Shown here piece by piece: positions 9,699-14,767 of a stretch of 20,021 nucleotides of DNA. This DNA comes from an uncultured Aquimonas sp. Its GTDB lineage: Bacteria; Pseudomonadota; Gammaproteobacteria; Xanthomonadales; Xanthomonadaceae. Under the pieces are notes generated by a model that ran no database searches, had not been told where the DNA came from, and was given only the letters and a program-made list of their open reading frames with translations. The stretch covers positions 1-20,021 of the forward strand of contig CAMLOR010000040.1 in the NCBI GenBank assembly GCA_946481615.1. Reading direction: 5' to 3'. A program made the position numbers and the translations under genes. Numbering within the stretch: the stretch's first letter is position 1; the number at the start of each line of letters is the position of its first letter.

Positions 9699-11420
9699 GT
9701 GACCCTGTATCGCAAGCCGGCGCCGTACCGTAAGCCGCAGACTTATCGCGGCAACGAAACCGCGCCCGGCGTGGTCGCGCCGAACACGAGCGCCGTGCAT
9801 CGCGCGGGCTGGACGGCGTCGTCGGCCGCCTTGGCCGAGGCCCGCCTCGTGTGGCGCCGGAGCCATGCCAACGAAGGACACGCAACGGTGCCATGGTCGG
9901 CGCCCCAGCCCGACGCCGGCGTCATTCGGTTGCCGGTGCGCGACGCCGGTGTGCACGCCGCCTCGAAACGCGTGCGCTGGTCCTGGCCGCCGCCGAAGTA
10001 CCGCAAGGCCCAGCCCTACCGCAAGGCGCGGGCCTATCGTTCGGTGGGCATTTACGAAAATCCCGCGCGCGCCTCCGAGGCGGCGCTCCCGTGGGGGCGG
10101 GTCGCGGCGTTCGAACGGACGACGGGGTTGCCCTGGGGCGAGACGGCCGAGCATCTGCAGGACGCCACGCGCGCGCCGTACGCGGTCGCGGCCACCTTTA
10201 GCGAGACGAAGGTGCTGCCGTGGGGCACGTACGTGCCACGCGGCCGCACGTTGCGCGCGTGGTGGGACAACATCCTCCCGCGCAACGCGCTGATCGCGCT
10301 GCCCTGGGGGCCGCTGGGCAAGCACCAGCACGGCGTCCACTTTCCCTGGCCGGTGGAGCCCAACCCGGGCGACCCGGGCAGCGACCCGATCACCGTCCCT
10401 ATCCTCCCGGTGTATTTCATGATCCCGACGCTGTCTGCTGTCCGGCTGCCCGAGCGCACGCCGGTGCCGCTCCTGGCCGCTACGTTGCGCACCGATGCCG
10501 CCTCGTGGGGTTGGGCCTTTTCGGGCTCGATGCCGTTCGCCGACTTCGCGCTGGTCAATCCCGCCACGCGCGAGACCCCCGTCGAGCTCGAGGTGACGAT
10601 CAACGGCTATGTCTGGACGGTCCTGGTCGAGAGCTTCACCGACAATCGCCGGTTCGGCGCGCGCACGGTGAGCCTGCAGGGCCGCTCACGCTCCGCGATC
10701 CTGGCGGCGCCGTACGCGCCCACGCGCTCGCGCCTGCAGGCTGCGGATCGCACTGTGGCGCAGCTCGGCGACGAAGAGCTGACTGGCACCGGCTGGACGC
10801 TGTTGTGGGACGCCGTCGATTGGCTGGTGCCGGGGGGCACCTGGAGCTACAGCGATCTCGCGCCGATCGATGCACTGGTGCGGCTGGCCGCCAGCATCGG
10901 CGCCCGCCTCGAAACGGATCGCGAACTGCTGCAGCTCGCGGTCAAGCCGACCTATCCGATTTCGCCTTGGTTGTGGGAAGCGGCCACCCCCTTCGCGATC
11001 CTGCCGAGCAGCATCATCACGGCCGCGGACGGTGGCTGGCAGGGCGGCACGAACGCCAACGGCGTCCACGTCTACAGCGAGAATGCCGGCTTCGGCGCCC
11101 TGGTCAAGATCGCCGGCACGGGCGGGGAGGTTGCGGTGCCGCAAATCGTCGAGCGCCTGGCTGTCTCCGCGGATCCCGCGCGCGAGCGCGGCCGCCACGC
11201 ACTGGCGGTGAACAGCAAGATCAAGACCGAGCAGGTCACCCTGCCGTTGTTCCCGTCGCCGGCGGCTCCGGGCTTGATCCCGGTGGGCGCCCTCCTCGAT
11301 GCGAGCGACGGCACCGCCACATGGCGCGGCCAGACGATGGGCGTGCAGGTCACCGCGCAACGCGCCGGCACGGCCTTCAGCGTGCGCCAGCAGCTACAGA
11401 TCGAGCGGCACTTCCGATGA
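9699..11420 (+). CDS. Hub-like tail protein with repeated Trp-rich N-terminus
   Basis: A 573-residue protein starting with GTG three bases after the fibre stop. The C-terminal part (about 235-573) resembles tail-hub-like proteins of Pseudomonas-type siphoprophages, with landmarks ASWGWAFSGSMPFADFALV, VEVTINGYVW-like, LVESFTDNRRFG, GRSRSAILAAPYAP, WTLLWDAVDWLVPGG and a closing VRQQLQIERHF. The N-terminal 220 residues are different: two clusters of YRKxxPYRK (residues 4-16 and 101-114) and a recurring hPWG/hPWx motif (VPWS 64, LPWG 130, 144, 173, 201, FPWP 215). The two halves suggest a hub domain with a repetitive, surface-exposed extension. Its role in the tail tip is inferred from order and fold-like pattern. 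The stop overlaps the next ATG (ATGA). Confidence 0.75.
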   Translation: MTLYRKPAPYRKPQTYRGNETAPGVVAPNTSAVHRAGWTASSAALAEARLVWRRSHANEGHATVPWSAPQPDAGVIRLPVRDAGVHAASKRVRWSWPPPKYRKAQPYRKARAYRSVGIYENPARASEAALPWGRVAAFERTTGLPWGETAEHLQDATRAPYAVAATFSETKVLPWGTYVPRGRTLRAWWDNILPRNALIALPWGPLGKHQHGVHFPWPVEPNPGDPGSDPITVPILPVYFMIPTLSAVRLPERTPVPLLAATLRTDAASWGWAFSGSMPFADFALVNPATRETPVELEVTINGYVWTVLVESFTDNRRFGARTVSLQGRSRSAILAAPYAPTRSRLQAADRTVAQLGDEELTGTGWTLLWDAVDWLVPGGTWSYSDLAPIDALVRLAASIGARLETDRELLQLAVKPTYPISPWLWEAATPFAILPSSIITAADGGWQGGTNANGVHVYSENAGFGALVKIAGTGGEVAVPQIVERLAVSADPARERGRHALAVNSKIKTEQVTLPLFPSPAAPGLIPVGALLDASDGTATWRGQTMGVQVTAQRAGTAFSVRQQLQIERHFR

Positions 11421-11644
11421 GAAACCCGTGGCGCGAGTTCCAGGCCCTGCTGCCGGCGTCGGCCCTCTACGTCGTCGAGGTCACGGCGCACAACGCCGAT
11501 GGCACCAGCACCGTGGCGTTCCCCACCGGCGAGAGTTTCACCGTGCGCGGCCAAGGCGTCGCCATCGGGAATTTCGCCTTCGTGCGCGATGGCGTGATCG
11601 AGGGTGAAGCGCCGGCCGTGGCGCCGATCACGCTCGAGGTGTGA
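11417..11644 (+). CDS. Small phage tail-operon protein, 75 residues
   Basis: It begins MRNPWREFQALLPASALYV and ends ITLEV. The start is chosen because its ATG overlaps the stop of the hub-like gene (ATGA), as at the tape measure junction. The same frame is open far upstream, but that part runs antiparallel in logic to the hub gene's own codons and is a shadow. The protein is beta-rich with a central TAHNADGTSTVAFPTGESF stretch, and has no membrane segment or signal peptide. Several siphoprophages have a small protein of this kind after the hub-like gene, but I cannot assign a function. The last codons contain GAGGTGT, which positions a Shine-Dalgarno for the next small ORF. Confidence 0.7.
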   Translation: MRNPWREFQALLPASALYVVEVTAHNADGTSTVAFPTGESFTVRGQGVAIGNFAFVRDGVIEGEAPAVAPITLEV

Positions 11645-11646
11645 GC

Positions 11647-11790
11647 GTGGGCTCCGGACATGCGCGTCACGAACCACCGGTCACGATCGGCGAACTTTTG
11701 GCCGCGCTGGGGCCGGCGCCGCGAACTCCCATCGGCCGCGCCCTTTATTCCGCGCTGCTGGCCGCGGCGTTGCTGGGGCGGGTGCCCTAG
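11647..11790 (+). CDS. Small ORF closing the tail operon, 47 residues
   Basis: A 47-residue ORF starting with GTG at 11647, seven bases after a GAGG motif at 11636-11639. A GTG at 11641 in the same frame overlaps the upstream stop (GTGA) and would add two residues. The protein has an N-terminal polar stretch (GSGHARHEPPVTIGELLAAL) and a C-terminal hydrophobic helix (RALYSALLAAALLG). Third-position GC is about 78 percent, in line with the neighbours. A holin-like or membrane-associated role is conceivable, but the hydrophobic run is short. I do not recognise the family. Confidence 0.5.
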   Translation: MGSGHARHEPPVTIGELLAALGPAPRTPIGRALYSALLAAALLGRVP

Positions 11791-11812
11791 TCGCCGCGTG
11801 TGCGCGGCATGC

Positions 11813-11968
11813 TCACGCTTCCGGTGGCGCGGGCAGCACAGCGCGGGCCGCGCGGTCCAGCAGGGCGAGCACCGCCACCAGCGGCAGCAGTCGGATCGCC
11901 TTCTCGTTGCCTGCGTCGGCCGCCCGCCGGAGGGCGGCGATCAGCGTTTCAGTGGCTTGATCATCCAT
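11813..11968 (-). CDS. Possible small ORF, 51 residues, hydrophobic centre
   Basis: The minus-strand frame starts at ATG (11968) and reads MDDQATETLIAALRRAADAG, then a hydrophobic run around LLPLVAVLALL, ending PAPPEA. Third-position GC is about 80 percent, which is coding-like for this genome. The acidic start followed by an amphipathic and then a hydrophobic helix is consistent with a small membrane-associated protein. No clear Shine-Dalgarno precedes the ATG. It would be the last gene of the minus-strand accessory cluster, 113 bases after the 155-residue gene, and faces the end of the tail operon. A chance ORF remains quite possible. Confidence 0.35.
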   Translation of the reverse strand: MDDQATETLIAALRRAADAGNEKAIRLLPLVAVLALLDRAARAVLPAPPEA

Positions 11969-12014
11969 GACATGAGCGTGCCTGCGCCGCGCGACTGACG
12001 CGACCAGCGACTAC

Positions 12015-12074
12015 TGTCGCACGCCTAGGATTTTCCGGAAGGTTGCGTCGGCAGGTGTCGCGCTAACGCCTAGG
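12015..12074. repeat. Direct repeat pair containing ACGCCTAGG
   Basis: TGTCGC-ACGCCTAGG at 12015-12029 recurs as TGTCGC-GCTA-ACGCCTAGG at 12056-12074, so the nine-base ACGCCTAGG cores are 45 bases apart. The second core extends to the palindrome GCCTAGGC. It lies just downstream of the minus-strand 155-residue gene and could be a protein-binding or recombination-related repeat. No known site matches it in my knowledge. Confidence 0.45.
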
Positions 12075-12081
12075 CAGGTCC

Positions 12082-12549
12082 TCAGCGACGCCGCACCCAG
12101 CGGTCGGGAATGGCGCGCAGGGCCTTGGCCAAGCCCTCCGAACTTTCAAGTGCGAGCTCGCTGGGGCGTTGACCCTCGATCACCGTTGCGAAATCCCAGT
12201 GCCCAGCCTGGTCGCCGAGGACGTATTCGCTGCAGCGTCCGAATGCGTTGTGACGCGCGGCGCGCTCCTCAAGAAGACACCACGCGAGAAACACCTCGCG
12301 CGGATCGCTGCCTTTGCCGCGCGCCACGGTGAACTCGGGCGAATGATAGTCGTGGGGCGAGCCCACGAGCCTGCCCTTGAGGACGCCAAGCAGCAGCACC
12401 AACTTACCGGTCAGCTCTGACTGCCTCTCCGGCGAGCGAGGCAAGCCGCTTGCCAGTAGGGTGCTGGCCTTGTGGCAGACGTCCGCCAGCTCGATCCGGC
12501 TCATTTCGAGATACGGGTTGCCGCTGGTCGACGGCTTGGTGAATCTCAC
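12082..12549 (-). CDS. Unknown phage accessory protein coupled to SRAP
   Basis: A 155-residue protein. The GTG start at 12549 overlaps the stop of the upstream SRAP gene (GTGA), indicating translational coupling. An ATG at 12504 (MSRIELADVCHKAS) is the alternative start, but the 15 residues before it (KPSTSGNPYLE) look conserved in style. The N-terminal half is mostly helical, with a KLVLLLGVLKGRLVG segment too short and charged to be a membrane anchor. The middle contains SPHDYHSPEF and GKGSDPREVFLAWCLLEE. It is soluble, cytoplasmic, and has no recognisable catalytic motif. I do not recognise the family. Its tight pairing with an abasic-site DNA-crosslinking protein suggests a role in DNA protection or phage-host interaction, but this is inference from context only. 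Confidence 0.75.
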   Translation of the reverse strand: MRFTKPSTSGNPYLEMSRIELADVCHKASTLLASGLPRSPERQSELTGKLVLLLGVLKGRLVGSPHDYHSPEFTVARGKGSDPREVFLAWCLLEERAARHNAFGRCSEYVLGDQAGHWDFATVIEGQRPSELALESSEGLAKALRAIPDRWVRRR

Positions 12550-13499
12550 GCGGCTTTCCGGTGTTCGTAGTAGGGGCGTTCGCGATCGTCGAGGATCGCG
12601 TGCATGCGCGCCAGGTCGCCCTGCGGATCCAGCCACGCGTCGACGTGCTCGGCCTTGATGGGGATGACACAGCGGTCGTGCCCGGCGGCCGCGACTTCCG
12701 CCGGCGGTTCGTCGGTGATCGCTGCGAACGACAAAAGCTCGTCCTCGCCTTCGCCCCAACGCGACCACAGGCACGCGACGTACATCGGCTGCGGCGGATT
12801 CGGCCGGAACTCGAGCACGACGTTCTGCTCGGCCTCGCCGGGCGCGAGCTCGCGTTGCTCGACGCGGTGACGGCTGACATTCTCGTAGAACGCGTCGAAC
12901 ACCACGATGCCGTGTGAGTAGCCGAACTGCTCGCGCCAGAATCCCTCGAGGTTGTCGCGGCGCGCGTTGTAGGTGCCCGGGTATTTCTGATCGTAGAAGG
13001 CAGGCTTGCCGGCCGGCCGACACTGGTAGCGCATCGGCTTCACCACGCGCCGGCCGCTCTCCATGACCATGACCGGCGCGTACCAGCCGGGGTAGATGCG
13101 CGAGTCGCGCGGCTCGAGCGTCGTGCGCCGCAGATCCGCGAGCCGCCCCAGCGCGCGCTCCACCTTGCTGGTGGCGATACGCTGGTCCTCGAGCGCCTTC
13201 TTGGTGGTCTTGGTCTGCAGCGTGCGCTCGGCGTCGGCCAAGCGCTTGCGCTGTTGGAAGATCTCCTGCTCGAGCTTCGTGGTCTCGGCACGGTTGCGCG
13301 CGACGATCGCCGCCCAGATGTCGCGCTCGGCGTCCGTCTGCGTATCCGCGAACGCCAGATCCATCGCCTTCGTGGTGCGGACGGGCACGTTGCGGGGTGG
13401 GTCGCCGTAAAGGTGGGCGAAGTGGTGGATCGAGATATCGCTGTTGAATGCCCGGCGGTACTTCCGCCAATCGGCCCAGGTTTGCGCGGAATAGCACAT
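12546..13499 (-). CDS. SRAP-domain protein (YedK/HMCES family) with coiled-coil insertion
   Basis: A 317-residue protein beginning MCYSAQ. SRAP proteins use Cys2, exposed after Met removal, to form a thiazolidine crosslink with abasic sites in single-stranded DNA. The start at 13499 is fixed by this Cys2 and by an AGGGAG Shine-Dalgarno eight bases upstream; a 48-residue longer reading is rejected. Other expected active-site residues are visible: Asn178 in TYNARRD, Glu206 in DAFYEN and His274 in GHDRCVIP. Between the N-terminal strand and the rest lies a charged, probably coiled-coil insertion (about residues 55-127, with QEIFQQRKRLADAERTL). This makes it about 95 residues longer than E. coli YedK. 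It lies in the accessory region of the prophage and is translationally coupled to a downstream unknown gene. It may protect phage or host DNA at abasic sites. Confidence 0.9.
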   Translation of the reverse strand: MCYSAQTWADWRKYRRAFNSDISIHHFAHLYGDPPRNVPVRTTKAMDLAFADTQTDAERDIWAAIVARNRAETTKLEQEIFQQRKRLADAERTLQTKTTKKALEDQRIATSKVERALGRLADLRRTTLEPRDSRIYPGWYAPVMVMESGRRVVKPMRYQCRPAGKPAFYDQKYPGTYNARRDNLEGFWREQFGYSHGIVVFDAFYENVSRHRVEQRELAPGEAEQNVVLEFRPNPPQPMYVACLWSRWGEGEDELLSFAAITDEPPAEVAAAGHDRCVIPIKAEHVDAWLDPQGDLARMHAILDDRERPYYEHRKAA

Positions 13500-13597
13500 G
13501 GTTGGTCTCCCTGACTCCATGATCGTATCGCCATCTGCTCGCGCGAATGGACGAGTGCCAGCCTCGCCCGCCGGGCGTGACAGGCCAAGCTCATCCG

Positions 13598-13744
13598 CTA
13601 GCGCGCGCGGGCCGATTCGCCGTACAGCTGAGCCATTCGGCACGTCAGTTGGAGCTGCCCAGGGTGGGCGGGAAGGATTCGCAGTTCGTCGCGAACTGTG
13701 AATGTCGTCTCACGCCAGAATAGATTATCCACAGCCCAGTTCAC
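13598..13744 (-). CDS. Doubtful small ORF in the control region
   Basis: A minus-strand frame is open from 13906 to 13598. The likeliest internal start is GTG at 13744, giving 48 residues that begin VNWAVDNLFWRETTFTVRDE and end YGESARAR. The first part of the longer frame is encoded by a terminator-like hairpin, which argues against the GTG at 13906. Third-position GC is about 67 percent, lower than in the neighbouring genes. The composition (LPAHPGQLQLTCRMAQLYGE) looks more protein-like than random, so a small leader gene for the SRAP operon cannot be excluded. No family is recognised. Confidence 0.25.
   Translation of the reverse strand: MNWAVDNLFWRETTFTVRDELRILPAHPGQLQLTCRMAQLYGESARAR
13682..13698. 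promoter_or_regulatory. Operator-like palindrome upstream of SRAP
   Basis: CAGTTCG-TCG-CGAACTG is a perfect inverted repeat with seven-base arms and a three-base centre. It lies about 180 bases upstream of the SRAP start. The symmetry and size fit a dimeric repressor site. It does not match the LexA box described for Xanthomonadales (TTAG-N6-TACTA). Confidence 0.4.
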
Positions 13745-13756
13745 ACCTGTGGACAA
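13725..13756. promoter_or_regulatory. Inverted pair of DnaA-box-like sites
   Basis: TTATCCACA at 13725-13733 matches the strongest E. coli DnaA box exactly. TGTGGACAA at 13748-13756 is the reverse complement of TTGTCCACA, which fits the looser consensus. The pair forms an inverted repeat with ten-base arms (nine of ten paired) and a 12-base spacer, placing the two half-sites about two helical turns apart. It may bind host DnaA or a phage regulator. Confidence 0.5.
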
Positions 13757-13888
13757 ATTCTGTAGCCAAATCAACCGGGTGGTTTTCCTGAATTGCTGCG
13801 GAAAGACGGTTGACTGTCTGTCAGCCGGGGCGTAGTTTGTGCCCGCCAGCTCGCCGAGCTGGTGTGTTTTCCGCTCTATGGGGTCCCT

Positions 13889-13928
13889 GAAAAGGAAAAG
13901 CCCCACCTGACGGCAATCAGGCAGGGCT
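13889..13928 (-). terminator. Minus-strand intrinsic terminator-like hairpin
   Basis: Read on the minus strand, AGCCC and CCTGA pair with TCAGG and GGGCT around a six-base loop with a two-base internal mismatch, followed by TTTTCCTTTT. This is a reasonable Rho-independent terminator for transcription entering from the rha side, insulating the SRAP operon. The interrupted T-tract makes it moderate in strength. Confidence 0.5.
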
Positions 13929-13996
13929 GGGAGTCACTTCCCCCTCGATCTCCACGCTGGCGCGTGGGCTGAGCGGGCTGGGGGCCCGTTCGGCCC

Positions 13997-14013
13997 GCCT
14001 ATCATCGATAGGC
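13997..14013. promoter_or_regulatory. Inverted repeat upstream of rha
   Basis: GCCTATC-ATC-GATAGGC is a perfect inverted repeat with seven-base arms, 71 bases before the rha start. It has the size and symmetry of a repressor operator. No -35/-10 pair can be placed on it with confidence. Confidence 0.45.
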
Positions 14014-14021
14014 AGGCCTTT

Positions 14022-14043
14022 GCCGTCAAGCGTTTTTGACGGC
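14022..14043. promoter_or_regulatory. Second inverted repeat upstream of rha
   Basis: GCCGTCAA (14022-14029) and TTGACGGC (14036-14043) form perfect eight-base arms around GCGTTT. The right arm contains TTGAC, a possible -35 core for rha, although no good -10 follows at the right distance. It could act as an operator or as a hairpin in the rha leader. Confidence 0.4.
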
Positions 14044-14062
14044 CTCGCGCTGGCACGGGGAT

Positions 14063-14076
14063 CGCCTCTAGAGGCG
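14063..14076 (+). promoter_or_regulatory. Palindrome covering the rha ribosome binding site
   Basis: CGCCTCTAGAGGCG is a perfect 14-base palindrome. Its right half supplies GAGG (14071-14074), the Shine-Dalgarno of rha nine bases before the ATG. In RNA the left half can pair with that GAGG (five pairs around a CTAG loop), so the element may hide the ribosome binding site as well as being a DNA operator. Confidence 0.45.
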
Positions 14077-14083
14077 TTGCTCC

Positions 14084-14764
14084 ATGACCATCGAAACTGA
14101 TTCACCCGCAGAACCGCTTCCGTCCGCCGCCGCCGTCACGCTCGTCGACGACGGCGGGGAAGTTCGTATCGACTCCCGGCACCTGGCCGAGTTGCTCGAG
14201 ATCCAGCACGACAACGTGATCGAGATCCTGCGCGAATATGGCGAGGATTTCCTGCAGTTCGGGGTTCTTCCGTTTCAAACGGAGAAACCTATTGCCGGGT
14301 CTCGAGGCGGGCGCCCGCGCCGATATGTGATGCTGTCGGAACATCAGTGCTACCTGCTGTTGACGTACACGCGCAACACTCCGCGCACTCGGCAGCTCAA
14401 GGTCCGCTTGATCAAGGCCTTCGAGACCGCGCGGCTGGGAAACCACCTTCGCTTGGCGGAATACCTCCCGAGCTATCACTCGCTGCATGACCGCTTCAGC
14501 GTTCTGGCGGCCCAGTCCTCGAATCAGGACAAGGTCCACATGAACGTCAACAAGCTCGTGAACAAGACCGTCGGCATCGGGCCGGGGCAACGGGCGACGT
14601 TGCCGATGGGTACGCGGTCTGCCGTGGTGGTTGCCCAGGAAGTGGCGCGTCAGGCCACGGAAGGATGCGTCGACCACCACGACGGCTACCAGCGAGCAAA
14701 AGCACGGCTTGAAGCGCTTCGTCTGGCGATGTCGCCTGGATCGCTGCCGACGAAGGCAGCGTGA
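14084..14764 (+). CDS. rha: Rha family phage regulatory protein
   Basis: A 226-residue protein. Residues about 26-118 match the Rha domain (pRha), with RIDSRHLAELLEIQHDNVIE, a following GRPRRYVMLSEHQCYLLLTY stretch and the TRQLKVRLIKAFETAR helix typical of the family. Residues about 125-212 form a C-terminal region (HMNVNKLVNKTVGIGPGQRA, then AQEVARQA) that resembles antirepressor C-terminal domains. Rha proteins are phage-encoded transcriptional regulators; in phi80 and P22 relatives they affect lytic growth depending on host IHF. The start at 14084 has a GAGG nine bases upstream. The gene is preceded by three inverted repeats and followed eight bases later by an intrinsic terminator. It converges with the integrase gene. 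Confidence 0.88.
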   Translation: MTIETDSPAEPLPSAAAVTLVDDGGEVRIDSRHLAELLEIQHDNVIEILREYGEDFLQFGVLPFQTEKPIAGSRGGRPRRYVMLSEHQCYLLLTYTRNTPRTRQLKVRLIKAFETARLGNHLRLAEYLPSYHSLHDRFSVLAAQSSNQDKVHMNVNKLVNKTVGIGPGQRATLPMGTRSAVVVAQEVARQATEGCVDHHDGYQRAKARLEALRLAMSPGSLPTKAA

Positions 14765-14767
14765 TCG

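Larger units (their letters stand above)
11791..12081. other. Junction between the tail operon and the minus-strand accessory genes
   Basis: This 291-base stretch has no strong gene on the plus strand. It contains a plausible 51-residue minus-strand ORF (listed separately), a short hairpin GCGAC-TACT-GTCGC at 12007-12020, and two copies of TGTCGC followed by ACGCCTAGG at 12015-12029 and 12056-12074. I see no intrinsic terminator with a T-tract for either flanking transcript. Confidence 0.5.
13500..14083. promoter_or_regulatory. Divergent control region between SRAP operon and rha
   Basis: This 584-base, locally AT-richer stretch separates divergent transcripts. It holds a 17-base palindrome at 13682-13698, an inverted pair of DnaA-box-like nonamers at 13725-13756, a minus-strand intrinsic-terminator-like hairpin at 13889-13928, and three inverted repeats immediately before rha (13997-14076). 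A weak plus-strand promoter candidate, TTGACT (13810-13815), 17 bases, TAGTTT (13833-13838), points toward rha. A minus-strand frame at 13598-13906 is open but not convincing as a gene. No CI- or Cro-like gene is present. Confidence 0.6.

Noticed and set aside
10220..11644. A 474-residue plus-strand frame
   Set aside because: Most of it is a low-complexity shadow of the hub-like gene. Only the end from the ATG at 11417 is a gene.
12082..13497. A 471-residue minus-strand frame
   Set aside because: Its first two thirds run out of frame through the SRAP gene, which has the catalytic motifs. Only the last 155 residues, from the GTG at 12549, are a credible gene.
13500..13643. Longer SRAP start 48 residues upstream
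   Set aside because: SRAP proteins need Cys at position 2, and the MCYSAQ start has a good ribosome binding site. The extension would bury the catalytic Cys.
13682..13698. LexA site upstream of the SRAP gene
   Set aside because: The palindrome CAGTTCG-TCG-CGAACTG does not match the LexA motif of Xanthomonadales or the E. coli CTG-N10-CAG spacing, so SOS control is not claimed despite the family's historical name.
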